A stretch of DNA of 64,000 bases, taken from assembly GCA_021234155.1 (NCBI GenBank), contig JAJEKV010000085.1, forward strand, positions 1,558,896-1,622,895, given 5' to 3'. Within the stretch, counting starts at the first letter, position 1. The number at the start of each line of letters is the position of its first letter. A program made the translations under genes and the position numbers. The DNA is from Isoetes taiwanensis. Its lineage: Eukaryota; Streptophyta; Lycopodiopsida; Isoetales; Isoetaceae. Of the stretch, positions 36,433 through 47,682 are shown in pieces. The notes beneath the pieces were generated by a model. It worked only from the letters and a program-made list of their open reading frames with translations, made no database searches and was not told the DNA's origin.

Positions 36433-38989
36433 GAAATAACACTCTCTTCACCTTTAAACATTGTCCACGAGTTCTTCTCTATTTAATATGACATTTCCAA
36501 TCAAGCACATTTTCTTGTGCATTGCATTATGATTGCCATGAAATCGACATCTCGATACACAATGATAAACTGAATTGAATTATTTGTAGAAGAAAAATGA
36601 AGAAGAAAAGACAATTCCAGGGTGTGGACAACATATCTTTTCGGCATAACAAACAATGATTTTTCGTCGCATTTTGCCAACAACCAACAAGGTTCCATAC
36701 CCAATAAGTTTAATCACAACCACCAGTTAACGTCAACATGTCCCATTTCACCCAAATACACCAATAAAATGACAAAGGGATCAATTCCATTTTTCATACT
36801 GTGTTGTTTGATGAATGTGAGGGGGCGCTTATCAAATGGTGCACTTTTTTTTAAATGATGCTCGGACATGATCATATAGAGATCTCAAATTTATGCATTA
36901 AGCATTTTAAAGTCCACTATACAGCAGAAACATTAGCCTATGGGATCCACCATTCGTATCATCCTAAATCCTTGCGCGTGCACATGTGCACTCACAAGAT
37001 TAAAAAATCCCTAAGATATGTACAATGAGCAAACAAATCAAGATCCCAAGCTTATGTGCATTTATAAAAAGTATAAAATATATGCATTGATATTATATGA
37101 TATATAGATATGCGTATACACGTAGGGTACGATGACAATCCAATATGTTAAGGGTATGAAATACCTTTAGAGGGCTAGATAACGTCCTCTGACGAGGTGC
37201 TATGGCTCAGGCAGAAATGGCCTCGGTGGCCATGTAATGCTTCGGTCATATGCAGAGACATCATTATCAGCCCCAGGGCATTCACAGGGAAGACCCGTAT
37301 AAACCAAGTGAGTGTCTGGAAGGGTTTTTTTTTTCGATGTTTCCGTATGTATACTAGGGGGTTGAAGGCCCCTCTTACTGACATTCTATTATATTTTCTT
37401 GGCGGAAGGGTGTTTTTCCAACATTTTATGTACGTATATAGGGGTGTTTCTTCTCACCCTAAGCATATGCTCATATGCTAAAGGTGAATTCTTCGGGTTA
37501 TCATCCTTAACCTTCTAGACCGAGTCATTTTGCTCTTCCTACAGGAGGAGGAGGAGGAGGAGGAATTTTAACGTCATGCAACTTGGCATCATCCCTTAGG
37601 ATATATGATGCATACACCACTCCAACATTGCTTAGTTATGTAAGAGAAGGATGTTGAGGCAACAAAGGAACTACAATTTCGTCGTTTCGGAACGAGCAAC
37701 TCAAATGCTTGCGATCCAACCAGCAGCAAGGAGCACCTGCAAAGCAACAATCGTCGGCCTTCTCCTTTCATGTGTTGATACTGTTATTCACTGCCCAAGA
37801 AGCACTGTTATGACCACAAACATCCTTGTTGTCATGTGTTATTTCCATAACAGATTAATGCAAAGCAAAAGGCAGGAATGCTATTGGATATAGCACTCTT
37901 GCAATGTGTAGATGAAATTTTCTCTTACTGGCATATGTTATGACCATAATAGATTTAAGCAAAGCAAAAGGCAGGAATGCTATTGGATATAGCATTCTTG
38001 CAATGTGTGGATGAAAGTAGCTCTTAGGGAGTGAAATGATGAGGATGAGGATGTTAAAGGAGCTAAGCCCCACCAAGACTAATAGGCATTGTTCCTTATT
38101 TGCTCCAATGGGTGACCTCCTTAAGCCCTAAATTCCTAGGGAAGGTTTGTACTTGCACTATTTACAAATTGGGGTAAAAGATCCATGGAGCTACTCTTAA
38201 GCCGTCAAAACCAAGGAGCAAGAGATTCTGAGTTCTACTGTTGGAAGAGTCCCCAAGGATTCACCTATATGTATTTTGGACATGCATATAACTTTCTAGG
38301 GTCAGGGAAAACCCTTATCTACTACTATTTAAAAAAAAAATCCCTTATCATGCATTCCACCAATTGTCTCACATATATATCCCATAAAGTATTCCTACTT
38401 AGTACAAAGAATAGTATATCTAAAATCTATGATGGTTAGTTTTCTCAAATTTTGGAGGCCTTTGTACATGCATATATTCATATGTAGGAGAATTTCTGTG
38501 TAGGAGAATTGAAGTGCTGATTTGTAGAGGACAACCCATAGTGCGACATCACCTTATTAGAATTCGCTCTAAAGTGCTCACATATTTTGCTTTAAGAATA
38601 ATTGACTTATGAGCTAGCTCATGCACTAACTCATGGTTTGACTCATGTATTGATACATGGGTAGAGTTAGATGCTTCTAGAATAATATGCGCTAGGCCTA
38701 TATTAGCTAAATATATATATTATTAATGCGCACTGATTTTCCCTCTTAAGAGACAAATAATTCATGTCCTGCTTTTGATGAATTAAGGGTTTATAGCCTT
38801 ATATTTGGACAAATCAAATACAATGTCTCACGGGACGAAGCTATGGAGTCCTCTAAGTTTCACGCAGTAGAAGTTCTTCCCTTCCAAACAAACCTATATC
38901 AAACCATCATATCAAACCTATATTGCATCTAACTTAGCGCATTTAACTTGTCGCTTCGGTTTTGAAAATCACGTTTGTAACCGATGAAA
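36433..38989. other. No recognisable gene; small repeats
   Basis: AT-rich. Holds a (GGA)n run at about 37546-37563 and the duplication listed at 37833. Open stretches of 60-94 codons carry no motif I know. Confidence 0.4.
37833..38015. repeat. 99-bp tandem duplication
   Basis: The unit with aaagcaaaaggcaggaatgc followed by tattggatatagca is repeated at 37862 and 37961 with few differences. Confidence 0.9.
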
Positions 38990-40010
38990 CCCATCATAAT
39001 CTTCTCGATATGGAAAAAGCCCCTTCTCCATTTTGAATCTCTTCCAAGTCGGCTCCCCTCATCCCCGAGATGATTCCTTCCATAATTCGAAAGGATCGCC
39101 GGATGCTTTTCATCGATGGAGCCGGATTTGGAGAATCTTCTCCCCAAGCTTTTGAATAAAAAAATCCCCTCGCTTCTTGCATTATTTTTACGCCTTCCTT
39201 CGTGCGGCCTTTAAGATGTGCGTGAGAAATTTGGGCTTTCAACCGCACTGCTCGGCCGACATCTAATGCTACTAATGCTTGCTTCGGACAAGTACCGCCG
39301 AGCTTATCAAACAGTGGACCGTGAACCGGGCCGTGGATCGTGGGCTATGGGCGTGGGCGGGAATGATGATGGCGACGCCATATGAACCCGAAAAATTCCG
39401 TAAGGTCAAGACTTCGTTGCCAAACTGTGGAGCAACCTAGGCCGCACATCTAAAGCGCCAAAATGCGTCTTTGGGCTGCAAAAGAACTCTAAAAACTTGC
39501 TCGCCTAACAATTTGTGCGACAACAAAGGCGCCGGCATTTTAATCTTCCGATAGTAATTAAGCCTTGCAAATTTAGAAGAGGAGCAAGTTTTGCAGCTTG
39601 CATATGGCATAGAATTAAGCAACAACCATTTTATGGGTCTCAAAGACCAATCGTCACGGATCGTGTAAAAAATCTGCTAGATGAATTTATGAGGAAGATC
39701 AAAGACGTGGGTCTTGTTACAACAAAGATCAAAGACAGGGGTCTTGTAATAGTTCGTGCAATTGATGAGCCGCCGTTTCGGCCAGATAACGCCCAGTAAT
39801 GGCAACCCGACGTAGGACAGCGCACCACCAAATCTTTTAATTAATTGGACAATCGCATTGAGGTCCTCAGAAAGCACCCTTTGGCGCCGAGGCTTTCTAA
39901 CGCATTTTAATTGCGCGCTCCCATGTCGGGTTGGCCCCGCTTTGGCCGAAAGCGTTCCATCAATTGCAGATTTGTTGCTGACGTTTGGAAAATTGGATTG
40001 AGGCACAGGT
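38990..40010. other. Less AT-rich segment with open frames on both strands, unrecognised
   Basis: Base composition is visibly less AT-rich than the flanks. The longest open frames are minus 40006-39677 (109 codons, beginning MPQSNFPNVSNKSAIDGTLS, including RVLSEDLNAIVQLIKRFGG) and plus 39515-39799. The minus frame begins with an ATG and could be a first exon. No family recognised. Confidence 0.3.
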
Positions 40011-40849
40011 TGCTCAACAAATTAGAAGGTTAATGGTTGAGGAAGAAAGCAAAGAAATTAATTAGAGGACGAATTCAATAGCTTAAGGTTGCTGAGGTCC
40101 GCACTGGCAGAGCACGAAACAGCACTCGGATGAGAAGTTTGAGACCAAATCCAAGATGACGCCATCAAGATTTATTAGGTTCTATTATTGCTTGTAGACA
40201 CGTGTCACCACCAAATAGCTTCAAACAAAATAGCAGCAAACAAATACCTTCAAACAGAAAATGAAATTGAATTATATATGAGTTGATAACTATTTGTTTT
40301 AATAGTTGTTATCAAATTTTTTAGTTTATTGATCTTCTAAATAGTCGAACATTGAAACTATAGCTATATGAGACAATGAGCAATAAGTACCATGTAAGCA
40401 AGCTGTTTAGATTAAAACCCCTTAGTGTATCTCCTAGGCAAATATTACAATATTTTTTTGGTAATTATACGTATGTAGGCAATTAAGAATCCCTTTTGAG
40501 TACACTCAGATGGTATATATGCATAAAACAATTGCATCCTCCTCGTGCATTAGAGATTAAAATATTTTACAGGTGCTTTTTCATCTACAATTATCTATAT
40601 CTAGGTAAAAAAGGAAGAAGTAGAAGTGGAGGTGTACCATCCATCCAATGGTTCTAGGACTGGTAAGAGGCGAATCAATCTAAAATCTCTAAAGCTTCGA
40701 TAGAGTTCTAGGCATATAGCCCATCCATTGCTATCGTGCACTAGGCGAGCTCGACTTTTGCGGGAGAACCCATCGTCGAAAGGTTGATATCCAACCTACC
40801 TCGGATTCGTATCAATGGTTCTAAGGTTGTTAATGCAGTCAATTCAGCA

Positions 40850-41060
40850 TTATCTTCCATTTCATAGGGCTACCATTAAGCCCCTTCTTCCTCGGGCTTT
40901 GCTTTATTAAATACGTCCATATCCTAATGCTTCTCCCTTTCTAAAGGGTTTGCTTGCTGCTTGGGACACTATGAGGTCTCTTTTTCATATCAATCCTGGA
41001 GCGTGTCTTCCGCTGTCTACTCCATGCTAGAAGGTGCCTCTAAGTGTTATTGTTCATCTT
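40850..41060 (+). other. Possible LINE scrap
   Basis: The plus strand reads NASPFLKGLLAAWDTMRSLF, a wording that resembles the linker before RT in plant LINE ORF2. Very short, with stops around it. Confidence 0.25.
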
Positions 41061-41122
41061 AAGACACAACGACGATGGATAGCAACTGGTATAAGCACTA
41101 TTGCAGCTTGATATAAGTTTGG

Positions 41123-42552
41123 TCATCTCATGTCATAGGAAGCATTTAGAATTTTTGTTGTACATATGGGATAGAGTAATTTGGACTCATATTGCTGCAT
41201 TGTTGCCACAGGATTTCGTCCCACAAATTGTAGTTGTATGGGATTGCCATCACGATGAGGGTGCTTTATTTCTTCTGTGCATAAATTGCTGCTACATTCT
41301 AGCCTTGTCCAAATCTGCTTTAAGAACCCAGGTTGAATCTCCATTGGTAAGTGTTTCCACTTAACCAAATACTGCAATATTTGAGTCCTGCGGGTCTTCT
41401 TATATGCACGATCAAGGAGAGCCTCAGGAAGAACCTCCAACTGATCTTCCATCATCTCCAGAAGTATTGGAATATAGAGTATCTCCTTCGGATCGGGTGT
41501 ATGCTTCTTGAGAAGGCTCACGTGAAAGACTTTATGGACCTTTAAACGTGCTGGTAAGTTCAACTGGTTGGCTTGGGAGTCTATCCTTTCAGTTATCTCA
41601 AAGGGTCCCACCCATCTAGGTGCCAGCTTCTTGCAATTGCCAATTTTTACCTTTGCCTGCTTAACCTTAATCTTTACCCATACCAATTCCAACTTGAAAT
41701 TCTCGTTGGCATATGATGGCAGCCTAACAAATACCCCCGAACTTCTTCGACCAAAGCGTGCATATCTGTAAGTAACTGCTGAGAGACTTTCACCTTGGAA
41801 ACTAGATTATCCCACGTGTCTGGAGTAAGGCATTGATAGCAATAGTTGATCATTAAAGGAGACATCCTTGAGGATGCCTGTTTAGTACTGTTTATTATAA
41901 GCAAACTCCACCAAATGGATATAATCTGCCCATTGGGATTGCTTAGTCCAGACATAGTTATGTAGCATATCTTCTATTATGCAATTGGTATGCTCGGTTT
42001 GGCCATCCGTCTGCCGGTGGTAAGCCGTGCTCATGGCAAGCTTAGTTTGAATAGTACTAAAGAAATCCTTGCAAAATGCACTAACTAATAAACTTAGGAT
42101 CCCAGTCCGATATAATGGTATGCGACATACCATGAAGGCGGAATATCTCTCTGATGAACAAAAAGGCGGTATCTAGTGCAATGTCCGTGGTTTGACATGG
42201 CAAGAAATACGCCATTTTGGATTGCTTGTCGACCACAACCATTAAAGCATTGAAACCCCTTAGAGTGCGTGAAAACCCCACGATAAAATCCATGGTAATA
42301 GCTTCCCACTTTGCATTAGGAACATCCAAGGGCCGCAATTCTTCTTTGGGATCATAAGAATCGTTCCGCCTTTGTCTGCTGGCATATCTGACATTGCTTA
42401 ATGTAGCTTGCAATGTGCCTCTTCATACCTGGCCAAAAATAGCTGGAGCGGATCTTAAAATATGTCTTCATGAATCCCGCATGCCCCGCTATAGGACTGT
42501 TATTGTGTCGTGGAGAATGAGCTTGCAGACTCCTGATGTTTCCGGCACACAT
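41123..42552 (-). pseudogene. gypsy integrase and chromodomain (element 2)
   Basis: The integrase inserts the cDNA. The zinc-binding HHCC part reads AGHAGFMKTYFKIRSSYFWP and YIKQCQICQQTKAE (42552-42360). The catalytic core shows MDFIVGFSRTL, VVVDKQSKMAYFLP, IISDWDPKF and STAYHRQTDGQTEHTN with D, D and E positions recognisable. The C-terminal part shows KLAPRWVGPFEITERID and KVHKVFHVSLLKKH. The chromodomain follows: LLDRAYKKTRRTQILQYLVK then WKHLP. A shift right after this point moves the expected S-T-W motif into another frame. Degenerate. Confidence 0.9.
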
Positions 42553-42579
42553 AACTTATTCTTACAATAAAGAAGGTTA

Positions 42580-43747
42580 CCTTCCTTCTTATAATAGTGA
42601 AAAGCTTCCCTCTCTTTATCCGTTCTGGCTTCCTTAGATAGACTTTGCCATATTTCTTGAAATTCAGGATCTAGAGGAAGAGTCTGCTCTATCTGCTTAC
42701 CAAACTCACTGGTGAGAGTGGTAATCACATTACAATGCGTGCGAGGGACTAATGGATGCCTGAAAAGAGCGTCGGCAACAACATTATGCTTGCCTGGCTT
42801 ATACACAACTTCAAAATCATACTCCTCTAGGAATTCCATCCATCGTCACTGCCTAAGATTGAGATGGGGTTGCGTGAAGATATATTGGAGACTTTGGTGA
42901 TCGATCTAACTAGAATCATCTCCCAAGCAAGTAATCTCTCCAAATCATAGAAGGCACGCACAACCGCAAATAACTCCTGGTCATGCGTGGGGCATTGCTG
43001 TTCCGCATCGTTCATCTTCTTAGAATCATACGCGATTGCCCTACCTTCTTGCATTAATACACCGCCCGTAGCAATCTTACTAGCATTTGTGGGAACCCAC
43101 TTATCCTTCTAAGGATCCGGCAAGGTAAGAACTTGAGCGGTTATCAAAGCATCCTTTAATGATTGAAATCTGGCCTGAACTTTCTCTTTCCAATGCGTCA
43201 TCCAATCCTTAATCTTCTCATGTTTTGTAAGGTCTATAAGAGGCGTTACAAGCTTGATGAAGTTCTTAATAAATTTTCGGTAATAGCTCACCAAACCTAG
43301 AAAACTATGGACCTCCGACACATTCGCAGGAACAGGCCATTCCTTGACCGCCCCAATCTTGGCTGGATCTGTTGATATGCCATTAGCAGTAACAATGTGT
43401 CCTAAGTAATTTACCTTGGTAGTTGCAAACTTTCATTTGGAAAACTTTGCATAAAGTTGATGGTATCTCAATTTCTGCAGGCCCAACCGAAGATGATGCT
43501 CATGGTCTTCCAAGGTTTTGTTGTAAATAAGGTTATCTTCGAAGAAAATGATGACAAAGTCATCCCGATATTCGCAGAAGACATCGTTCATCAATCTCAT
43601 GAACGTAATCGCATTGGTTAGCCCAAAGGGCATAATGGTAAACTCATAGTACCCATAACGTGTCCAAAAGGCGACTTATGGATGTCGTCCTCTTTAATCC
43701 TTATCTGGTTATATCCTGAGCAAAGATTACACAGGACTCGAAGAAGC

Positions 43748-43783
<36 letters not shown>

Positions 43784-43930
43784 GATAGTTTGCCCCTTGC
43801 AATTGATCCATGATACCATCGGGCAAGCGATAAAAGCATACCGATTCCCTAATTGTGTGTTTATTCAATTGCCTCAGAATCAATGCACATGCGCAAGGTG
43901 CCATCCTTTTTCTTCACAAACAATCACATT
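42580..43930 (-). pseudogene. gypsy reverse transcriptase and RNase H (element 2)
   Basis: RT pieces: [10 protein letters not shown] (about 43880), [15 protein letters not shown] (about 43720), [19 protein letters not shown] (43633), and the catalytic box as [19 protein letters not shown], where the first Asp of the DD pair is Glu, which by itself would abolish activity. RNase H region: FLGLVSYYRKFIKNF (43310), GRAIAYDSKKMNDAEQQCPT and DQELFAVVRAFYDLE (43050-42940), then EFLEEYDFEVVYKPGKHNVV (42839). The RT is further interrupted by a foreign insert at 43735-43786. Confidence 0.9.
43735..43786 (+). other. Bacterial/organellar-type SSU rRNA fragment (530-loop) inside RT
   Basis: Plus-strand text contains CGGCTAACTCCGTGCC, followed without break by AGCAGCCGCGGTAAGA. 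This is the near-universal small-subunit rRNA stretch around E. coli positions 500-535 (the 515F primer site is at 43765-43783). The preceding gaagaagc also fits 16S helix 18 flanks. Element 1 at the homologous RT place (about 20063-20095) has ordinary coding sequence instead. It is a fragment of about 50 bp, not an rRNA gene. Confidence 0.85.
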
Positions 43931-44084
43931 CCACGCCTCTGAAAGATGGTAAATTTTGAATCTCATCCAGAAAAAGGTCGTGGAATCCGCGAAGTAAGGC
44001 AGCAATTGCTTTGGGTAAGCTTCGAATGACTTCTTTCTGTTTACAAATGGCCTCTACTGATGCAAGCCTAACAATGCAAGCAAC

Positions 44085-45660
44085 CTAATACCTTCGGACG
44101 GTTTTATCCAACTGATGCAATGAAATACACAGCATAATTGGAACAACTAGTTTACCTGCTATAGTTACATGAGCTCCATTAGCTGCGTTAAAGATAACTT
44201 CCTGCTTCTCACAATCAATATTTTCTTTTGCAGTAACCAAGAACTCCATGCCCACAATAAGATCGTACCGGCCGATGTTCATAATTTTGGCTTCTAGAGT
44301 ACTGGGTGCTCCTGGCAACTAGATGTTCAAATTAATGCATCGCCCCCATTGTATGATGAACAAATCCCACTAGCCAAAGATAACCGATGCTTTGATCTCA
44401 AAGGAGTAAGCTGTAAGACTTCTGCCATTCTAGGTGAAGCGAAATTATGTGTACTATTCGTATCCATAAGGATGACAAAAGGCTTATTGTGTACTTGGCC
44501 AACCGTGGATACAACAATAGGCTGAATGTCTGTTTGACCCGTCTCAGTAGTGGCATATACGTAGGACTCACCTTGTATATAATCTAGAACATTATCGTCG
44601 GCAACGATTGGAGGGTCAAACAATGGCAACATATCTTCCTAATTTACTTTTGCGAGGGAAGCTTGTGCAGCTTCGGTAACATATGGGCATTCCTGCATGT
44701 GATGTCCTGGTCGAAAACACCAAAAACATGCTCTGCCCTGTCGTAACTGCTCACGAGCTTCCCTTGGAATTGCTTGCAGAATCTTTCACATGGTTCCCGT
44801 GGCATTAGCGGACTTATCTATCGTACATTGAAACAGAGACTTTCCTATCTTGCTTCCGATACATAGGCGGGCCGAGGAGGTCCTAGGCTAGAAGAGCCGC
44901 CCCGATAAGATGTATAGTTCCTCCTCTAACCAAAGGTAGAGGAACGCTATGACTGGTATTTGGGACTACCTTCCTCCAAGCTAAGGGCCTTAGCTTCGGC
45001 CACTGCTACCGTTCTTAGATCTATGGCTCGCACTATCTTCCCGGCGTGGGGATAACCCTCAATGTAACCTTCCACCGCCTCGCGGCCCATTAATCCCCAC
45101 ATACAACCGCAGTAAACGCATGAACTCATCCGCGGTATGCTCCAACCGTGAGGTTCTTCCATTTCGCATCGGTAGAAAGTTTGGATCCGGCGGCGCGATG
45201 CGCCTCGGTGACATAATGAGATTTGAATGCTTTATCAAAAATCTTGAATCGGCACACCTACGTGTCAATCCATGAGAGCGAGCATATCCTTTCCACCAAA
45301 TACGTGTTGACCCGGGGTGAGGTTGGTGGTAGTGACCTTGTTGATATCTTTTTTGTTATTTCATATGATTTGCCAAACTCATGCATCTCATTTAACTAGG
45401 ATTCGGCATCCATAGACGATCTGGTTTACCCCAAAACTGGGCCAACTTACGGTTGTTCCAAATATTCGCGGATGGCGTAATCCACTATCTTCGATAGTCC
45501 TTTTACGAGTCTTGGGATGACCTCTTGACGATTCCGAGAATCCGGCGACACCGGGCAAATCGGAGTTTGTATCGGATGATGAATTGCACCGAAAATGCTT
45601 TGAGCATGTAAATATAGCTGAACAAAAAAAAGGCTAGAAGGTGGTGGTGGCGGCAACTAG
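44085..45660 (-). pseudogene. gypsy gag and protease (element 2)
   Basis: The protease frame (44632-44327) reads GQVHNKPFVILMDTNSTHNF; the D-T-G triad appears as DTN. Directly upstream an intact CCHC knuckle, ACFWCFRPGHHMQECPY, is at about 44740-44680. The gag core is in pieces: VDPG/WKGYARS-like text near 45300-45250 and DEFMRLLRLYVGI near 45120. Between protease and RT lies MNIGRYDLIVGMEFLVTAKE (44285-44225), a common pol linker. Confidence 0.85.
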
Positions 45661-45988
45661 TTATTAGCTATAGCGGAACTTCGGGTCCATATACATAGAG
45701 TAAACCGACGCTTCATAAGTATGAGCTCTTTCTCCTGAGTTAAAAAGACACGTTTGCACGTGGGTAGCCCAAGGAGGGTGACGCGCACCTAAAAAACACA
45801 AATAAAGAATAGAGATAAACAAGATGTACAACCATAAAATTATAATTTCCATGCAAGACATTATTAGACATAGAGGCTAATATATAAAATATCAAAAGTC
45901 ATATTAAAGGATGGCATCACAAAAGCCAAGTTCCTTGTTACACATTTCTTAATGGCCTAAGGCCGTACACCTATAACAGTAAAAACAA

Positions 45989-47411
45989 TCAAGAAGCGGG
46001 TCCTGCATCTTCATCCATCGGAATAGGAGGCCTTTGGCGGTAGCGGTGGCGAAGGTTATGCCGGGGCTAATGGTAAGGGCGTTCGCAGACGCCTCTTCTG
46101 AGAAACTCCGTGGCCAATGGAGCGGCCACAAGGAGTCTCATGCTCATCCATGCAACAATCTTGCCTCAAGGCGCCAACACAAAGTCACGATGCGAGCATA
46201 TCGTTAGCAGCATGCGAGGTTGGAGCTTCTTATGACCGGCTAAGGTGGATAAAGCATGGAGTGCCCACCATGATGATGCGCCTCCCCGAGCTAGATCCCG
46301 GCAATAAAGAGGACTTGCCCTTGCTTAAAAAGCCAAAAGGAAGAAGTGGGTGGTATGGTTTCCTAAAAAGCACGGATCTCCGGGGATAATGAGGTGTGGC
46401 TACCTCCTTGTCGAGGTCCATGGTCATTTCGTCCTCCTTAACTTCTTACTTTTCTTCCCTCAAAAGATCCTTGTTGTCACAAAGATCTTTCCGCCCTCAT
46501 CCATTCCATGGGGATCCACCATATTAATATTGGGAGCGTGAGGTTGCATAGCAACAAAGGCTTCCTTAGGTGGTTGTGATGGGGCCTCTTGCAACATAAG
46601 ATGTCGCAAAGCGCAAGAGGGCGCCAATCGGTTCTATAGTCTCCCCGTGAAATTGAAGCAATTGTTGTACCTCGGGAGGCTTAACTTGGAAGGGCTGAAG
46701 TCAATGAAGTCGTCCCATACAATACTCGCAAGTTCATATAGGGCTTCGGCCTTGGTCTTGGATTTGGTCAGGCAACAATGTGGTATGTCCACATAATATC
46801 CTCCAGTAGAAGGTATTCTTGACCTTCATGATGAATAACCGAGAGTATCCAATCCAAAGTCTAGCTCCTTGGTCTTGATGCAAACCGGCATTTGGTCGGC
46901 CAACCGCTTCCTCGCAACAAAATCATCCTTACCGATACGCTCATCCTCCTCGGATGGTATAGTCAGCTTCCCTTCTCTACGCCCAGGCTTGGTCCTTGAT
47001 GTATTGGTCCATAAGAATGACCAACGCAAACCTGACGTCAAAGTACCCTTGGCCCTCATGTAGAATGATAGGGGGTTGCTTGGCCCATCGGATGATCCCT
47101 TTAAGCACGTTGGTGGCGTGAGAATCAACCCCCAACATATCCCATACAACATCCCTCTACAGATAGAGGGAACCATATCCTCGAAAGTGTAGAATATGTA
47201 TAGCCGCAGGTCTCAATATGGTGTCCTTTTCATAGTGCGGAACCATATCCTGAGTGTAGAACTCGAGGAATGCAGCATAATCCAGATGTGCCTGCATGTT
47301 GGTAACCATATCGATGTCTTGGAGCGAGAAGCGATGGAGCAACTCGAAGGGAACTTATGCATTCCAGTGCTCACTGTCTATGTACCATTGGGCAAGGCTA
47401 GAAGCGTCCAT
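45989..47411 (-). pseudogene. Accessory ORF b of the gypsy family (copy 2), unknown function
   Basis: Starts MDASSLAQWYIDSEHW, contains NMQAHLDYAAFLEFYTQDMV, PNINMVDPHG and LSTLAGHKKL, and ends MDEDAGPAS plus stop. Start, end and several interior blocks match copy 1 at 22827-24217, with the same place in the element. Broken by stops and shifts. Confidence 0.65.
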
Positions 47412-47682
47412 TCGCGCAAGAGAGAAGTAGAGGGGGATAAAGAGAATAAGGAGAGCAAAAGAGAAATGAAACCCTAAAATTTAATGTCACTTTTTAAAGT
47501 TATACTGACGCCAGCATCAGAGGTCATTAATAATAATTATAATTAAAAGTTTTTTTTTGGGTAAATAATTATGAAAATATACACAACAAGAAATTATGGA
47601 CAGAAAATTAAGATTCCCATATTCACATCTGAAGATATATACAATAAAATATTTTACAGGGTGGTTTGAAAAAGTTGTCAAA
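47412..47682 (-). other. Spacer between ORFs a and b (element 2)
   Basis: AT-rich spacer with attaataataattat; the same kind of spacer separates the ORFs in element 1 (24218-24422). Confidence 0.5.

Noticed and set aside
40640-41110. 3' LTR of element 2
   Set aside because: No match to the LTR landmarks (terminal TGTGATGCTCC, CAAATCGATTTGGGG); the 3' LTR appears lost.
43735-43786. Real 16S rRNA gene
   Set aside because: Only about 50 bp; flanks on both sides are gypsy RT sequence.
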